NCBI GenBank assembly: GCA_946699065.1
Contig: CAMPDV010000509.1
Span: 181,264-245,263, forward strand
Length of the DNA: 64,000 nt
Reading direction: 5' to 3'
From: Loxodes magnus
Taxonomy: Eukaryota; Ciliophora; Karyorelictea; Loxodida; Loxodidae
The notes under the pieces were generated by a model. The model was not told where the DNA came from. It did no database searches and was given only the letters and a program-made list of their open reading frames with translations. Shown in pieces: positions 37,511 to 51,604 of this stretch. Both the position numbers and the translations under genes were made by a program. Position 1 is the stretch's first letter, and every line of letters begins with the position of its first letter.

Positions 37511-40500
37511 AGCCCTTTTGATATACTTAGAATATGATAGTTGTGGCATTTACTATGAGAGTAGGCTGACAAGAAATAAGCAGATCTAATAAACATTTAA
37601 GATGCTATATATTCTTAAATATATAAGGCAATCACTTCTTCTTCAATCAAAATAAATCTTATATTTACTAATATCTACATCAAGTCCTCCAATTTTCTAT
37701 TATCTCTATAGTACTCTTCTTCCTTACTAGTATCTTCAGCTACATTCCTTTAAACACCTTCTGTAGTTAATTTAGTAACATTAATGAACTAAAATATTTA
37801 TAAATAGATTCTAAGTATTTAAATAAGTTCCATTTAAGATTAGATAGTTTAGACTATAGAACTAAGTTAATTATGTTATTTCAATCATTTATATTTGAAC
37901 ATTATCAATATTCTTTATCTTAATTGCTGTCTTTAAAAATAATAAATTTAAGAATTTTGTAGCTAGATTCTTCAAATTGAAACTTATCCTGGCATCATTA
38001 TCTATATTATGCTCTTATTAAATTAGCTATATTTTAAATTTTGTTATTTGCCTATATTTTTGAGAATTAAAATTTCTCGATATTAAATCAATCTTGAACA
38101 CCTAAAGGCTCTTACTTTTATTCTTAGTTCTTCTATTATTTTAAATCCTTACTATTCATTCTTTTATCAGGACAATTTTCAAGGGTTTGGAGCTAAAGGA
38201 AGAAGATTATAAGACTAATTTCGTTTGAATGCTCTAAGAGGAATTAAATAAAAAACTTAGACTACTCAGTAGTATATTTAGACAGTCTTATTGTAAGAAT
38301 AAACTTGGCAAATAATTAGATATCTAAAGCATAGGATAAAGCATTTTGATGGGAGTATTTAACTTGGGAAAGATATAAAAGTTATGAAATACAGATATTA
38401 AAATAAGATTTCAGATAGAAAAAGATTAGAGTAAGGTATGTGAATATAGTAGAGACAGAATAAAAAGAAATATAAAAGGGAATCCAAGTTTAAGATAATA
38501 AAGGTAAGAAACTTATTAAAGTAATTAGCATTATCACATAATTTAATAGCACTTCTCTTAGTTTAAATTAGCAAACTATTTATCAATTTTTAGTCTTAAT
38601 ACATATTAAGAAAACTGTGGATTAAATAGCATATATAATAAAGAATAAAATAGCTTCGTCTTTACTAATTAGCATATGAAGCTATATTTTTATTTTATAC
38701 TTATGCTAAATCTGAATTATTAAAAGCTACTTAAAGCTTAATGCATAATATTAGCATCTTATTCATCTTTTCAATAATAGGTATGTTGATGAAATCTTCC
38801 TAAACATAACTTTTTTTCCTCTTTTCTATTAGCTAAAATGAGAGCTTCAAATTAGTATCTTCTTTGATTCATTTTTCCACTATTACTGGTATTATTTTAT
38901 AAATTAGTCAAAATAAATAAGGCAGATCATTATTTTAGTTGGACTCAAGCAATAAATCTTAAAATTGCAGATAGTTATTTTCCAATTTATTGGCTCTAAA
39001 AGATACTTCCTTAGGTAAGTAAAATTATTATACCAAAAGTATTTTGTCACTTGGTTGTATCAAATTTTAACCATTTAAATGGGTAGTATTTCCATTTGAG
39101 TGATCATTAAATGGTATGTTTCTGTATTTAAGCAGAGATACTTTTTAGTACTTATAAAACTTTTGAATTACAGTTAAGGGATGTTAATATCTCAGTAATA
39201 ACTAAGATTCTTATTTTGACTACTAATCCAAAGTCTTTTAACGATAATACTGCTCTTAATAACTTCTTATCCTTTTTTGATTATCTTATGTTATGATTCT
39301 TGATAAAGGAAAACCTTAGTCTTCTACCATTCTCTTAACTATAGAATTCTTAACTAGCTGATTTTATTTATTATATATGGAAGCTTTTATATACCTCAAG
39401 CAGTTCTTTTATCCATAAAGGTAGATAGTATCATTATTAGAATACTCTAATGTAGCTCTAGAGGCAAATAATTGATAGTTACAGTGAGTTGATCATCCTC
39501 TTCCTTGCTTCAATGCTAATCTAAACGTTTTTTGGCTTATATATCTACTTTACCTGCTAACTTTTAGCAAGCTTTTTATCTAAAGAATAAGCTACTTCTG
39601 AAGAAAAGCCTAGGAAATAGGTAAAAAATATAATATAGCAAGAAGTATTGGAATTAGCAAAAATGGAGCAGATAAACTAGTCAAAGTGATACTGCTTTTT
39701 CAAAGTGATGCTAAAAGCTAAAAAAGGACACTAGAATACTAATGGAAATCCTAAACATCCTAAAAAGCATAGAACCAAGATTATGTCTCAGAAAAGAGAA
39801 TTATACCCCTTTTGAAGCATATCTAAAGACTAAGGCATTTTTAACTTAGACCTAATAATAATGTAGTAGGAATTAGACTTTGAAAATATAAGATATAGTA
39901 GAAAAATAATAAGGAATATAACATTAAATTCAGCTAAAAGATTATTGAAGCAGTTCAATATTAAAATAAAACAGAATGGAATTAGAACAAGTCAGTGATT
40001 CTTAATACCTGAAAAAATTTAACAGAGTCAGCAAAGAAGAAATGCTGCTTTGCAGAAATTAAAAGCCTCTCTAGCAATAATGTTAGTTATTTGAGAAAAG
40101 TTTAAATCTTATTAAGAAGAAGGAAACTTGTTAGAAGTGAAACGATTCTAGTTATATAAAAGATTACTCGTTCCTCAAATGGAATTATCTACAAGAAAAG
40201 GTGAATATTGATCCAGAAAAAGAATTGTAGAGAATATTGACGTGGAGAGTTGAATAATCCCGATAGTTGACTCTAATCTGCTGTTAGAAAGAATTGAAAT
40301 ATCAGAAGATGAGCAATCTTTATTTAAGCAAAGTCTAGTTAGATTATATATCTGAATAATAAAGTTAACTATTTGACATCACTTCACTTTTTCAAATTAC
40401 AGACTTAATATCATACTATCAGTCTATTTTTTAAATATATTATAAATATTTGAAAGAGATAGCATTTATATATTACTATATGTAATAAAAAAACTAGTTA

Positions 40501-40569
40501 AGAAAGCTTAAAATTCTAGGAATCAAAGAAAAATAATTAGATAAGATAAAATATATTAAGCTGGTTGTT
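37511..40569. other. Unassigned 3.1 kb
   Basis: This lies between the duplicated block and the 3' end of the kelch gene at 40570. The plus strand at about 39540-40350 reads as a Lys/Gln-rich protein, but without any motif. No RNA, zinc finger, kelch or polymerase signature was seen. Confidence 0.35.
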
Positions 40570-42798
40570 TCATAACTAGCACTTTTCCCATTTTCTATTG
40601 CTTGGTACATTTATATCATAATAATATAGCACATCTTACTGATTAGAATCTGACGAGTACATTCATATTTTATTTTAATCATACATCCCATTAAACCAAA
40701 ACGAATTAGATAGTTTAGGATATGCTTATCCATTATCTGTTATATTTTTCAATCAAATGATAGCGTCTACTATAAGCAATTATCATTATCATATAGAAAT
40801 ACTTATTCCTTTTCTTGCACATAAATTGCTTATACAAGGCATGCTTCTTTTGGCAATCTTAATGCATCAGATTATTTTCATTTATTAGTTACTATATCGT
40901 AGAAGCAAATATTATCTTTTCTTTAATTTGAGCTGTTTATACTATAATTTCCTCCAAATGTAATTATCATATCATATGCATAACAAACTCCATGTCGTTC
41001 TCCTTTATATATATGTTACGTTATTTAGCTACATTTGTTATTTTTGATATCATATATCTCACATTCATTAATGTATTTATCTTAAGCATCTTATCCCCCA
41101 ATAATATAAATGGCAGTCTAATTATCAAACGCCAATGATGTATACTTTCTAGGAAATACCAAAGCTTATTAATTATCAATTTAATTATTTTCTATCTTCT
41201 AAATGTTCTTCAAATTACTATTTTAGTCATATCCTCCTACTAGAATTATCTAGTTATTACTAGTCTAATAACAAGAAGTAGTATTCTAATATGAAGCTTA
41301 CAAATTAGATACTGCTGATTGAGTCTATTTTTAAGGAGATTCTGATATATTTACTGATTAGAGAATACTAGATTCGTATTTTATTCTTAGATAGTTAGTT
41401 AATTGCATGGAAGACTTATTATTGCTTTGATTTGTAATCATTCTAAAGTTTTTTTCTTATTTTAATTCTAGTCTAAAAATACTCCATCTTGTAAGTTCTA
41501 TTTACTAGTTTAATTATACTTTTAGTTGTTCTTTCTCTTCGTTTTGAAGATTAATTAACTGTATTTTTTCTGTTAAGCTTTAAATTTATTATTCCCTTTC
41601 TCTTAATTCTTAGTCTTAAACTGCTTTCTACTAAATTAGAGAATCTATCTATTTGTTAAGATTTTAAATATTCTATTCTTCCTATTCCTCGTTCTTTTAT
41701 ATTTGGTTCTAGTTGATTTACTATTGCTCTACTAATAATTACGTTTTTGTCTAAATCATACAATTTAACTTTCGTCTATTTACTACTTCAGGTTCAAATT
41801 TACCTCCTACAAGTTTTTTATCTACTCACTCTGTTCTTAAACCCTTTTTATTTACTTCTACCTTTCTTCTTCTAGTTAGACAATCTTATCTTTACTATTT
41901 CTTTACTCTTCATCTAAACTTTATAACTGCAATGCTTATTCAGTACACTATGAATTCAGTTTTGATATTCTATCTTCGTAGTCTTTTCTTAAAATATCTC
42001 TTTATTCTTAGAGTAGATCATTTCCATATAGCTCTTATAAAACAATATTATAAATATGCTAACTCTCTTACCTTTAAATATCTCGTTTCTGCTAGTTTTA
42101 TTCCTTATTTTGTAACTGTTCTTATAAATTATCTATCTTCTAGTTCTTTAGCTCACACTAATCTATACTTGTTTCTTCAAGTTAGGTTATTTCATCTATC
42201 TGCATTTACATGCTATTAGCTTCTACGAAGTTAGATGAAACCTCTTACTGAGATCTATAAAATATGCTGAAACTGTTATTAAAGTACTTTTAACTAATAG
42301 ACAAAATTTAGGAGTATATTCGTTCATTAGCTTCTAAAATCATAGCTCTAGTAGCCAATTTTGCTTTGCTTATCGACTATAGATCTTTATTAAAGGTCGC
42401 TCTCTTATACTATAACTGCGTAGTTTCTTCTAGTAACTTAAGTTTCGGCTTAATTTCCTCCTATAAGCTTTTAATTTTTTCCTATATAAGTAAAACTTCA
42501 TGATTATGAGTTGATATTAAGCAAGTACTGCATATAAGTTGGTTATCTTTGGAGCATATGAATGTTAGTTCAAGTTGATGCTCTTTACACAGTTTTTTTA
42601 CTTTAGTATCGACCGTTTTAACTCGTTTATTAGTTTCGTTGATCTGAAGTTATGGTGAACGCAGAATATTATACTAGAACGCTTGAACATTGTATTTAGG
42701 CATTTTTCACATGCTATACACTTACATTCCATTTCTCTTGGCTTCTTAATAGTCTCATTAAACTCATCATCACATATCGAACAGGTAGCTGCCTACAT
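40570..42798 (-). pseudogene. TRIM-like RING/B-box/coiled-coil/kelch gene with homopolymer frame changes
   Basis: This is the close paralogue of 3970-6246 (same RING, MQAATCSICDDEF; same B-box; same kelch end, KWEKCQL then TGA 40570-40572). Three frames are needed to read it. One base is missing in an A7 run at 42593-42599 between RING and B-box. At least one change lies in the coiled coil. Another base is missing in an A5 run near 40745-40749 within the FDWKNI motif, where the paralogue has A6. Since all pinpointed lesions are single-base homopolymer losses, a base-calling error could hide an intact gene. Coordinates run from the family start ATG to the family stop. Confidence 0.75.
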
Positions 42799-43209
42799 TT
42801 TATAAATTTCCCTTCTGAGCTATTTAAATGAAAGTAAAATCAGGCAATGGTTCTTATATTTTAAAGTAAATAGAACTGAATATCAAATAGCAGGAGAGTA
42901 AAGATACTTGATACTGATAAATGTGTAAGCTTAAAGGTAAAATAGCTAGATCCTAGATAGCCAATGGATAGAAGCAATAAGAAGGGAGAGAGTCTGAGGG
43001 TTATAGTTAGATATTGATTAGTATTTAGAACGCTTAGCGAAGAGATATTTTAACTAATGCTTATTTCCCTATCTATCTGAGACTAACATTGCTTCAGTGT
43101 CAGTAAATTTTAGTTTTCTTCTTCGTTGCTTGATTAAATATTATAACCTTGAAGTCAAATTGAAAACTCAATTGTTTAGAAAATCTTAGGAAGCTAAATG
43201 ACTAGATAT
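42799..43209. other. 5' flank of the kelch gene, with patch shared with 6545-6600
   Basis: The sequence at 43065-43120 (TTGCTTCAGTGTCAGTAA and following TTTTAGTTTTCTT) matches the patch 300 bp upstream of the paralogue at 6246. It may be leftover duplication or a regulatory element. No gene is seen. Confidence 0.45.
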
Positions 43210-45342
43210 GTATATCTAACTTTAATAGAGACCAACACTCATATATAGTGAATAGTCAAATCTAATAGAAAGATAAGTTTAAAGGTATGAAGGATAATCA
43301 AAAGCTCTTAAGAGGTACTTTTAATATGATGCCCTAATCATATAGATCCATTTATTTAAAGTTATTAGAAAAGATTAATTAGTGGGTTATATCGCAATCA
43401 GTAGCTAAAAAAGTGTTAAAGATAAAGAAATAACGAACTAAAAGAAATGCTGCTAATGAAAGGAAAAAGACTTGAGAAAAAGTTCTAGATTTATAGACTC
43501 AAATAGCTAGTAGCTAGAAGAGAAATAAACTACAATCATAAAGGTGGTAAAATACCCTTAGCTTGAGAGAGTTCTATACTCTCTTAATGATTTATAAATT
43601 CGGTGCCTTTAACTTGATATTTTATAATATTTAATAAGATCTTATTTTGTTGAAGATCCTGTAAAGTCGAACCGTAAAAGAGAAAAGAAAATTATGAGTT
43701 AGTAACTAAAGTAGTGACATGCTTATTATTCTAAGAGGAGGCTAAGCACTAAGCAGAGCTAATTTATCAAAGATTAATGGTTCATAAATCAGCTTTATGC
43801 GAGAATGAGCATAATAAACGAACTGGAAACTGAGCAACTTGCTGGATTTACTATGTAAGAACATGGAATTAGCAAGACTATAAAGAATAGAATCTAGAAA
43901 TTATGACAAAGACATTTTACAACTTTCGAAAGAAAATATTTTTCAAACTGTTTACTTACAAAAGATTTAATTTGATTTCTAAAGAAATTATAAGTAGATT
44001 AAGTTACAATAAGAAGAGGATTATTTAGGTAGCTAATAAGTTCTCAACAATATTTTTGATTTCCTCAAGTAAAATAATAGTTTAGACTCGAGAAAATATC
44101 ACCCAGAAACACAAAAACTATATAGCCATTAGATCAATCTAAATCTCGAAATTTCGAAGTGTCATATATCTTAATTACTAATTTCTTACTCAGTCCTAGT
44201 AGATACAAAATTTAAGTCTAAAGTTACTCAAGGGTTATCCTTCAAGAATGCGCTCTATATCAGCATTAGTTATCAATATTATGCTAGTTCTTGTCACTTT
44301 CAAATTATTTTGGGAATCTAACTGCTTAATCAAAAAGTTTTGCTTTTTATCCTTATTTCAGATTTAATTTCCATCCTTTGATTTTCAATACCCTAAACTA
44401 GAAATAAACTACTGATAGAAAGGGATAAAACAGATGACTGCATATAAAATAAAGTTCAATTCCTCCAAATTTGACGAAAGGAATATTGAAGTAAAGGTTT
44501 AAAGGTATTTCAATAGAAGCACAAAGACAGAAAATAAATAGTCTCTGATAAAAGCGATGAAATCGTTAGTTGTAACTAAAATCTGATTACAGAGTCATTA
44601 AAAGATGAATAAAGATAAGGATTAATACTATATAGTTATATCTTAGATGTAAGGACTTTACTAGTCACTATGTTTAATAAATTTGATTCATTAATTTGAA
44701 ATTTTAAGATAGATGTTGATTTTGTGATAGAGTATTGGAGAAAGAAGGAAGTGATTGATGTAATTGTATCATGAGTATAAATTAAGTTATGTAGGAGAAA
44801 AGTAAGCATTAGATAATGTTTAATGAGCAAAGAAAAAAAGTTAATCATTATATCAGCTTTGAATGAGAGTTAACATATACTTTGGACTGGAAGCTATTTA
44901 AATCAATGGAGTTTTGATACAATGCTTAGATTGTTCAAGACTAATAAAGAGTGGAGTTTAATTTGTCATATAGAATTAAATTCTTCTTATCCTTTCATTT
45001 TCCAATAATATTATTTTCAAAGTCCTGAATAATATTTGCAGATTAAAGTATGATCAAATTCCTCAAAATTTCCTCCTCAGATATAAATATACTATAACTA
45101 ACGTTTAGGTGTGATAAATTGAGTTTCTACTGAAGATTATAGGAAAATGACTATTTTGCTATTAGAAATTTTTCTCCTAATTATGCTGCTTGCTATATAA
45201 CAAATAGGTTATTCCAGGAAACACACAATAATCATTTAGTATTTGGCCAGTAACTAATTATGTAGTTGACGCTAATATATTGCTTTAGAGTCTTTCTTTG
45301 AAAAGGTTCTTTTAACTTTTAATTCAAAGTGTTTGCTTATTC

Positions 45343-46167
45343 ATATTTATCATCTTCTAAGCATCAAAGCTATTTATATTATGCATTGCTTAAGTATCTT
45401 CAGCAAGATATGTTGTGTTAACTGCATTTTGCTTACATAAAAGTTCGACCTGAGTTAGGATTTTCTTTACTATGGACTATTAATTTTTAATAGAAGCGTT
45501 CAACTTTTAAACTACTATAGGTTTGAATGGAAGACAATTCATATCAATAAAACTACTCTCGTTACATGTCAAACCCTACAATTTGAAAGTTTTTCTTTCA
45601 ACACGTCTTTATTGTGTGTAGTCAGGCTTATCTTTAATATATGTATGGCAGATAATATAACAATATCGCATCCATTTTCGGGTTTCGATATAATAAAAGT
45701 TCCCCAAAGAGTTTTAAATTTAGTGGACATTTTGTTCCATATTAAGAAAATAGTGCTGAATTGATCTTATAATTTCTATCTTATATTTAGAGCAAACTAC
45801 TGTTTTGTATAACTTGTAAGAAGCAAAATTATAGAGCACTTAGTACCTCAATGACAAGTAGCTCTTTTAATAAAATTTTGAAGTTTTAATCGTTTTTTAG
45901 AAGTCTTCCCCTGTGCTAGCATTCCCTTAAACTACCTTGTCTATTATAGAAATGTTATCAAAAGGCTTTTCCAAGACACTTTATAATATAAGTATCTTTA
46001 CACCTCATTTTTTACTTGAGTCTTATTTTCAAGTTCCTTCTTGACTTCTGCCAAGATTCTTTAAAAGTTCTTCGCATTGCAAAGTACTTCTTGATACCAA
46101 AGTTTTAGTCGATCTCAGTAGATTATTTAATCCTCCTATTTAAACTGAATTCTACACACAAAAATAT
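45343..46167. mobile_element. 821-bp segment present in only one inverted-repeat arm
   Basis: The segment is bounded by ATAT on both sides, and the empty arm keeps one ATAT. This is the pattern left by insertion or precise excision at a TA-containing site, as known for ciliate internal eliminated sequences. No terminal inverted repeats are obvious. Minus-strand reading gives a continuous frame of about 270 codons without a recognised domain, which alone means little under this code. A simple deletion in the left arm via ATAT microhomology is the alternative. Confidence 0.5.
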
Positions 46168-46417
46168 AAATCTGTTCTTATAATATAAATTAGCTATTAT
46201 AGCCTCTTTATTTATGATTACTCTATAGAAAATGATATTCTTTAGTTTATCTTGATAATATGAAGACAAGTATCGGCTAAGTAATAATAAGGAATAACAA
46301 GTTTAGTTAAAAAAGATTTGAAAAAATGATAGCAGAAGCATAGAATTTAGATAGATATCTTATTTAATATAGCAAAAGAAATTAAATTAATGTTGAAATA
46401 TATATTTATAATATAGC

Positions 46418-48604
46418 TCATACATTACCTTTTATCCATGTTCTATTTGTCTACTATTTAACATCATAATAATATACTGAGTCTTATTCATTTTAATTTG
46501 TACTATACATTCAAATCTTGTTTTTTCTCATATATTCCATTAAATCAAAAAAATTCATCAGAGCCAGGATATACACTTCCATTCTCTGTTATTCTCTTTC
46601 AATCAAATGTCAAAGTTAATCCTAATCTTTTACCAATAATGTATATTTATTCCATTTCTTAAAGATATATTGCTGACAAAAAAAAGGATGGCTTAGGTAA
46701 TTTAATTGAATCAAAATATTTTCATTTATTTCTAATTATATCATCAAAATATATTCAATCTTTACTTTCTCCATACCATCCACCAAATGTAAATATTACA
46801 TCATATGCATAGCATGTTCCATAATCTTCACCTTTATAATGATGTTAAGCTATTTCATTACTCTTATTTTTATCAATATCATAAGCTTCACAAGCATTTG
46901 TTAAATTATTTGATGCATCAAGTCCTCCTATAATATAAATAAGGGATTTATTATCAAAGGCTAAAGAAGTTTCCCTTCTAGGAAATTTTAAATTAGATTA
47001 ACTTTTATTTGGTTATTTTATATTTATATGATATTGTTTTAATGCTTATTTTAGCTCTTACCTCCTACCATAATTAGTTGATTTTATTTTGTTTAATAAA
47101 CTGATGTCATGTTTTCGAATATAGCTTATAAATTAGGAATAGTAACTTATGTTTAAGTTAATTTTTCAGCAGAAATATTGACTGATTATAAAATATTAGA
47201 ATTTCACTTTATTCTAATATAGCTAGTAAAATGTTAAGATATAGTTTCATTATTAGAATTTAGTAAATTTTCTTTTTTAATTACATTTTTCAGTTCTTCG
47301 TTCCAAGTATTCCAAGTCAGATAACTTTTTAACTACTAAAACTGCTATTTAGCTTAATTTCTTTACTCTTAAAATTGGCTAAGAATATTAACTTTTTCTG
47401 TTAAGTTTAAATTTATTTCTTCTAACTAAATAATTCGTTATGTCTTTTCTTATATTTTCTATTCTAAACTAGCATTCTATTTTTAAGCGTTCTAGTTTTA
47501 TTAATTTAGATATTAATTTTATGCCTACAGATTCTATAGTTCTGAAGTAAGTTCTTAAATAATTTGGTTTTATTGTTATTTTTCTTTCTCAATTTAAGCA
47601 TTTCTATTATTTTTTTCTTCTAGCTACTTTTATAAGTTTAGTATATTTTCATTTTACTCTTTAGTTTTCTTACTTAGTTACTATTGCTACTCTTCTTTTT
47701 CTTTATTTTATATAACTAACTGCTCCCTTTACTTCATGAAAAACTCACTTTCATAAAGTTCTTAAAGTAGTAAATCTTAGAAATTTTAATGAGGGTCTTC
47801 CTTATCTATTTATTAGTTCAAATGTTGTAGACTTTTAAATTTCTATTCTAATTCTAATATTTTTTAGATCTTAGCCTCACATTTTTCTATAGTTGTTTCT
47901 TCTAATCTACTAACTTCATCAAACTACCTTTATAAATCTATAACTGATAGCATGTGTGATGTAGCTTGTTGCTATGAACTATATTTTTAAGTTAAGCTTT
48001 TGTTTAATTTGCTTTAGAGGATCTCAACTAAGTTTTGGATGATATCTTCTTATGATTATATTATCATATTTCTCAAGTTAATCATTTAAAAGTTTAGTTC
48101 CTTTTAAGTTTATCTGCATTGCTTTCTTTTTAGATGCAGTTACATTTTTTAAAATAGCAATACTAGCTAGGGTTTTATTTCTGCCTACATTTATTTTATA
48201 TACTCTTCTATTGTTAATACTCAATGATCTCTATTATGTGTTGCTATTACACAAGAGACACATAGCAGTTATTTATCCTATACACATTTTAATGTGTATG
48301 CAAGGTTATGAATTTAGCATGCCTTCAGATTAGATTTAGATTCCTCTTCTTACTAACCTTTTTCACTCTCTTTTATATCTTATACTGCCTTTACCTGTGG
48401 ACAGTTTTAGAAATCTGCAACATCGAGCTGTTGAATTGATTTTGTAGTTTATTTATTGTGAATAGAGCAAAAGAGTATCTTTTCTGATTCTAATGTAGTC
48501 TTTAAACAGTTTTAGCATACTATGCACTGACATTCTAGTATTGTTGGCTTGCTTTCATTATCATCATAATATTGGTTACATCTTTCACACTAAGCTGCTT
48601 ACAT
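46418..48604 (-). CDS. TRIM-like RING/B-box/coiled-coil/kelch protein, 728 aa, intact (inverted twin)
   Basis: ATG 48602-48604 to TGA 46418-46420 spans exactly as many codons (729) as the twin at 29952-32138, with substitutions only where I compared them. The RING starts MQAAQCERCNQYYDDNE with the same eight ligands. B-box, coiled coil and kelch blades (IYIIGGL, FTFGGW, FFWFNGIY, KIWMYS) are all preserved. One tract of eight A near 46678-46685 replaces a mixed sequence of equal length and keeps the frame. The frame is intact in both arms although the sequence has changed in places, which suggests selection or recent conversion. The role is as inferred for the twin. Confidence 0.9.
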
Positions 48605-48705
48605 TTTTAAATAAAGCTTTCCTTTTATTTATTAGTAGTCAATAAAAAATGAGTTAATACTTTATAATTTGCTATGCTTATGTACTATCTTTAAAGTGCT
48701 AGAAA

Positions 48706-51604
48706 TATTCTATATAAAAGATAAACAGAAGTGATTCTATAGTTAATTTCATACTCTTTCTTATCTTGTTCATCTATTCTAATTCTATTATAATTCTACT
48801 ATAAAATAGCTTCACAGTAGCTAGGTTGTAGTAATTTGAATATAGCAGGTAGGATACCAATATATCTATATCTTGTAGCTTTTCTTAATGTAATATATTC
48901 CTATGCTACCTATTCTCATATTATTCCTATCAATCTTTTCTATTTTCCTTAAGCTCTTCAAATTACCATTTTACTATTCCTGCTAAATCACTTCATCTTC
49001 AAGTGCTAGTCTATCTATCAAATTTCTCTTAGTCTAGGTTTTCCAAGGGTTTACTCTTAATCTTTCTCTGCTTTAACCTTTAGATAAGAATTTTGCTTTT
49101 TGTAGCTCTAATTTCTTTCTTTTTAAGATATTAAATGGTAAAGGAAATTAGAAGCATCTATGTATTTAACAGAGTCACAACACTGAGAGACTAATCATTT
49201 CTTTCATTATAGGATCTTCTTTACTCTTAAGAACAAATCTTAGGATAACTAAAGGATTAGTTATCAAGAATTAGAGGCAAGAAGATAGCTAAAAGCTTAT
49301 AAGCATGACATATCTAAAGTAATTTATAAGTAAATACAACTCTTTCTACTTAAGTAAATATAGTAGCCTTTATACCATCACAATAACAACCAAACTATAC
49401 TAAGATACCAAGAAACTTAATAACTACATCTTTTACATTCAATCTCAGATAAAACTACTAAATAAGGATCATATTTTGCTTATGACTCTTTTATCGTCAA
49501 AGTACCAAATCTAAAGACTACCAAGGGATATTTATTACACCACTGCATACAATTTATACTTAAGATTACTCCTTTCTGCCAGATTCTATTGCTGTACAGC
49601 TTAGAGTTCTTAAACATATTTTAGAGACTAAGAGAAATAAGTTAGACAAGCAAGTTTTTTGATAAATGCTTTAACAAATTTAGCAATAGAGAAATGTTTA
49701 GTGAAGCTATTTACATTAAATTGAATAGAAACAAACTAACCAACTTTATAACTATAAAACATACTCATAGCAGCTTTAAAAATTAAGTCCAACTATGCAA
49801 ACTTTAAGTAGGTACAAGTTAGTAAAAAGTTAAGCTAAAGAACTAATCAAAACTTTAATTATCTCATAATCATAAATAGAAGTATCAAATTAGAAAGAGT
49901 GAGCATTACATATATTAGCAGGACTAATTTAGAATCAATAGGATAACATTACTAAATTCATATATGCTAAAATCAAATCTAACCATGGAAGTTTAAAAAT
50001 TTATAGATGAGACATATAAATATCTACAACAGTGAAGTTAATTAAGACAAGATGCATGAAAAAATATTCTTAACTAAACTAGTAAAAAGTAAGTCCTCAG
50101 TGAGAAAAAAGAGAAATTAAGTAAAAACATTAGATAATTGTATTAGAAGATATGATGAAAATATTACTTAAAAAGATAATTAAATTTAGTAAAAATTAAA
50201 ACGGAAGAATAAGAAAGAAATTAATAGAAAATCATTGAGTATAAAATCCTTTGCTTTAATCAACAATAAAAAGTAGTAGAATAAAGTTAAATCAGTATCA
50301 TTAATCTATTAAGAAATAGATAAATAAAGTTGATAGAAAAAATACAAAAATACGTTATAAAACTCAACTTATAATAGTAGTCCCCAAATTTAATATGGTA
50401 GTCAATTTTAAGTGTAAGAATTATGCTGCTAAAAATAATCCATAAAAGGGATAAGGTAGAGCAGACATTAATCTGAAAAGCAAGAAACAACAATTTAAAG
50501 ATAAATTAAGATTAGCATCCTATTTAACTAAGATTTAATTTAGAGATAGACTTAATAAAAATCTTAATCGTTTGATCAAAATAGCATTAAAGAGAATACT
50601 TAGAAATAAATTAATTAGAGTTATAAATTAGATATTCTTAAAACCAGAAACAATGTTAAATGTAATCAAATAGCTAACACTGGCGTGAAAAAGATAATAT
50701 ATATCTAAAGCTTAATTAATTCAACAGATACTTCTTTAAATATTAATAGAAAAACTATGATCCTAAAAATAATCTCAAAAGTTAGTAGAAATAGACATCT
50801 TCAGAAATGAGAATGCTTTTGATAACTTTCAGTAAGATAAAATCTAGTTGAAGAGACACAAAATTAATTAAAGGAATAATATCTAGACAAGTAGTAAGGG
50901 AATCAGAACTTACAATATAGTTCTTGATTAATAACATCTACTGCTACAAAAAAAGTAGAATTTAATTCAATTTAATTTCTGTTTAATGTTTGATTAAAGG
51001 ACTAACATAAACAAAATAAAAATGAAGAAAAGTGGTAATTTTATAAATAAAATATTCAAAAACATTTGACAAAAAATGAGTTAGAAGCAATAAAGCATGT
51101 AAAAAGTAAAATAAAGCAGAAAAAATAGAAAATAGTTAATCCTTAATAAAAAGACTTTAAAAAATATCCCAAACTAATAAAGCATTCTGTAAAGTAAATA
51201 AGGTATTCACAGCCAATCATCTGATATTTTAGCTCACAATTCAACTGCAAAAATTTCAACTTGCTATATCAACTCCAGTACAAATCTTGTATGAAATAAA
51301 GGAATTTATAAATCCATTTAAGGATATTAAAAAGAGAAGATGCAAGGTTTTGAATAACATCAGTAAAGTCTAAAGATAATAAAGTTTTTAACCTTTCTTA
51401 AATTTTATATTCTTCAAATAGAAAAGAGAAAGACCGAAAATATTTTTTAATAAAGATATTTTATCTTTAACTGTATCTTTATTGAATTTAATTGGTTAAA
51501 TTATAAAAATATTCTTTAATCATATTTTCTTATTTATAATTCTCAGTCTGTTTGTTAATATTTACAACTGAATTATTTAATACTTATACAGATTTAATAT
51601 TCTT
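48706..51604. other. Unassigned 2.9 kb
   Basis: It lies between the right inverted-repeat arm and the second copy of the 35-37 kb block. The strand bias changes to A-rich on the plus strand at about 49250-51400. One plus-strand frame there reads as a long Lys/Gln/Ile-rich protein. TGA occurs in it about as often as chance would give, so this is not evidence. No motif was recognised. Confidence 0.35.

Larger units (their letters stand above)
43210..48705 (-). repeat. Large inverted repeat, right arm
   Basis: It is the reverse complement of 29838-34520. It carries the twin TRIM-kelch gene and the same downstream sequence, plus an extra 821 bp between ATAT direct repeats (45343-45346 and 46164-46167). 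The left arm has a single ATAT at the corresponding site (32389-32392). Confidence 0.9.
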
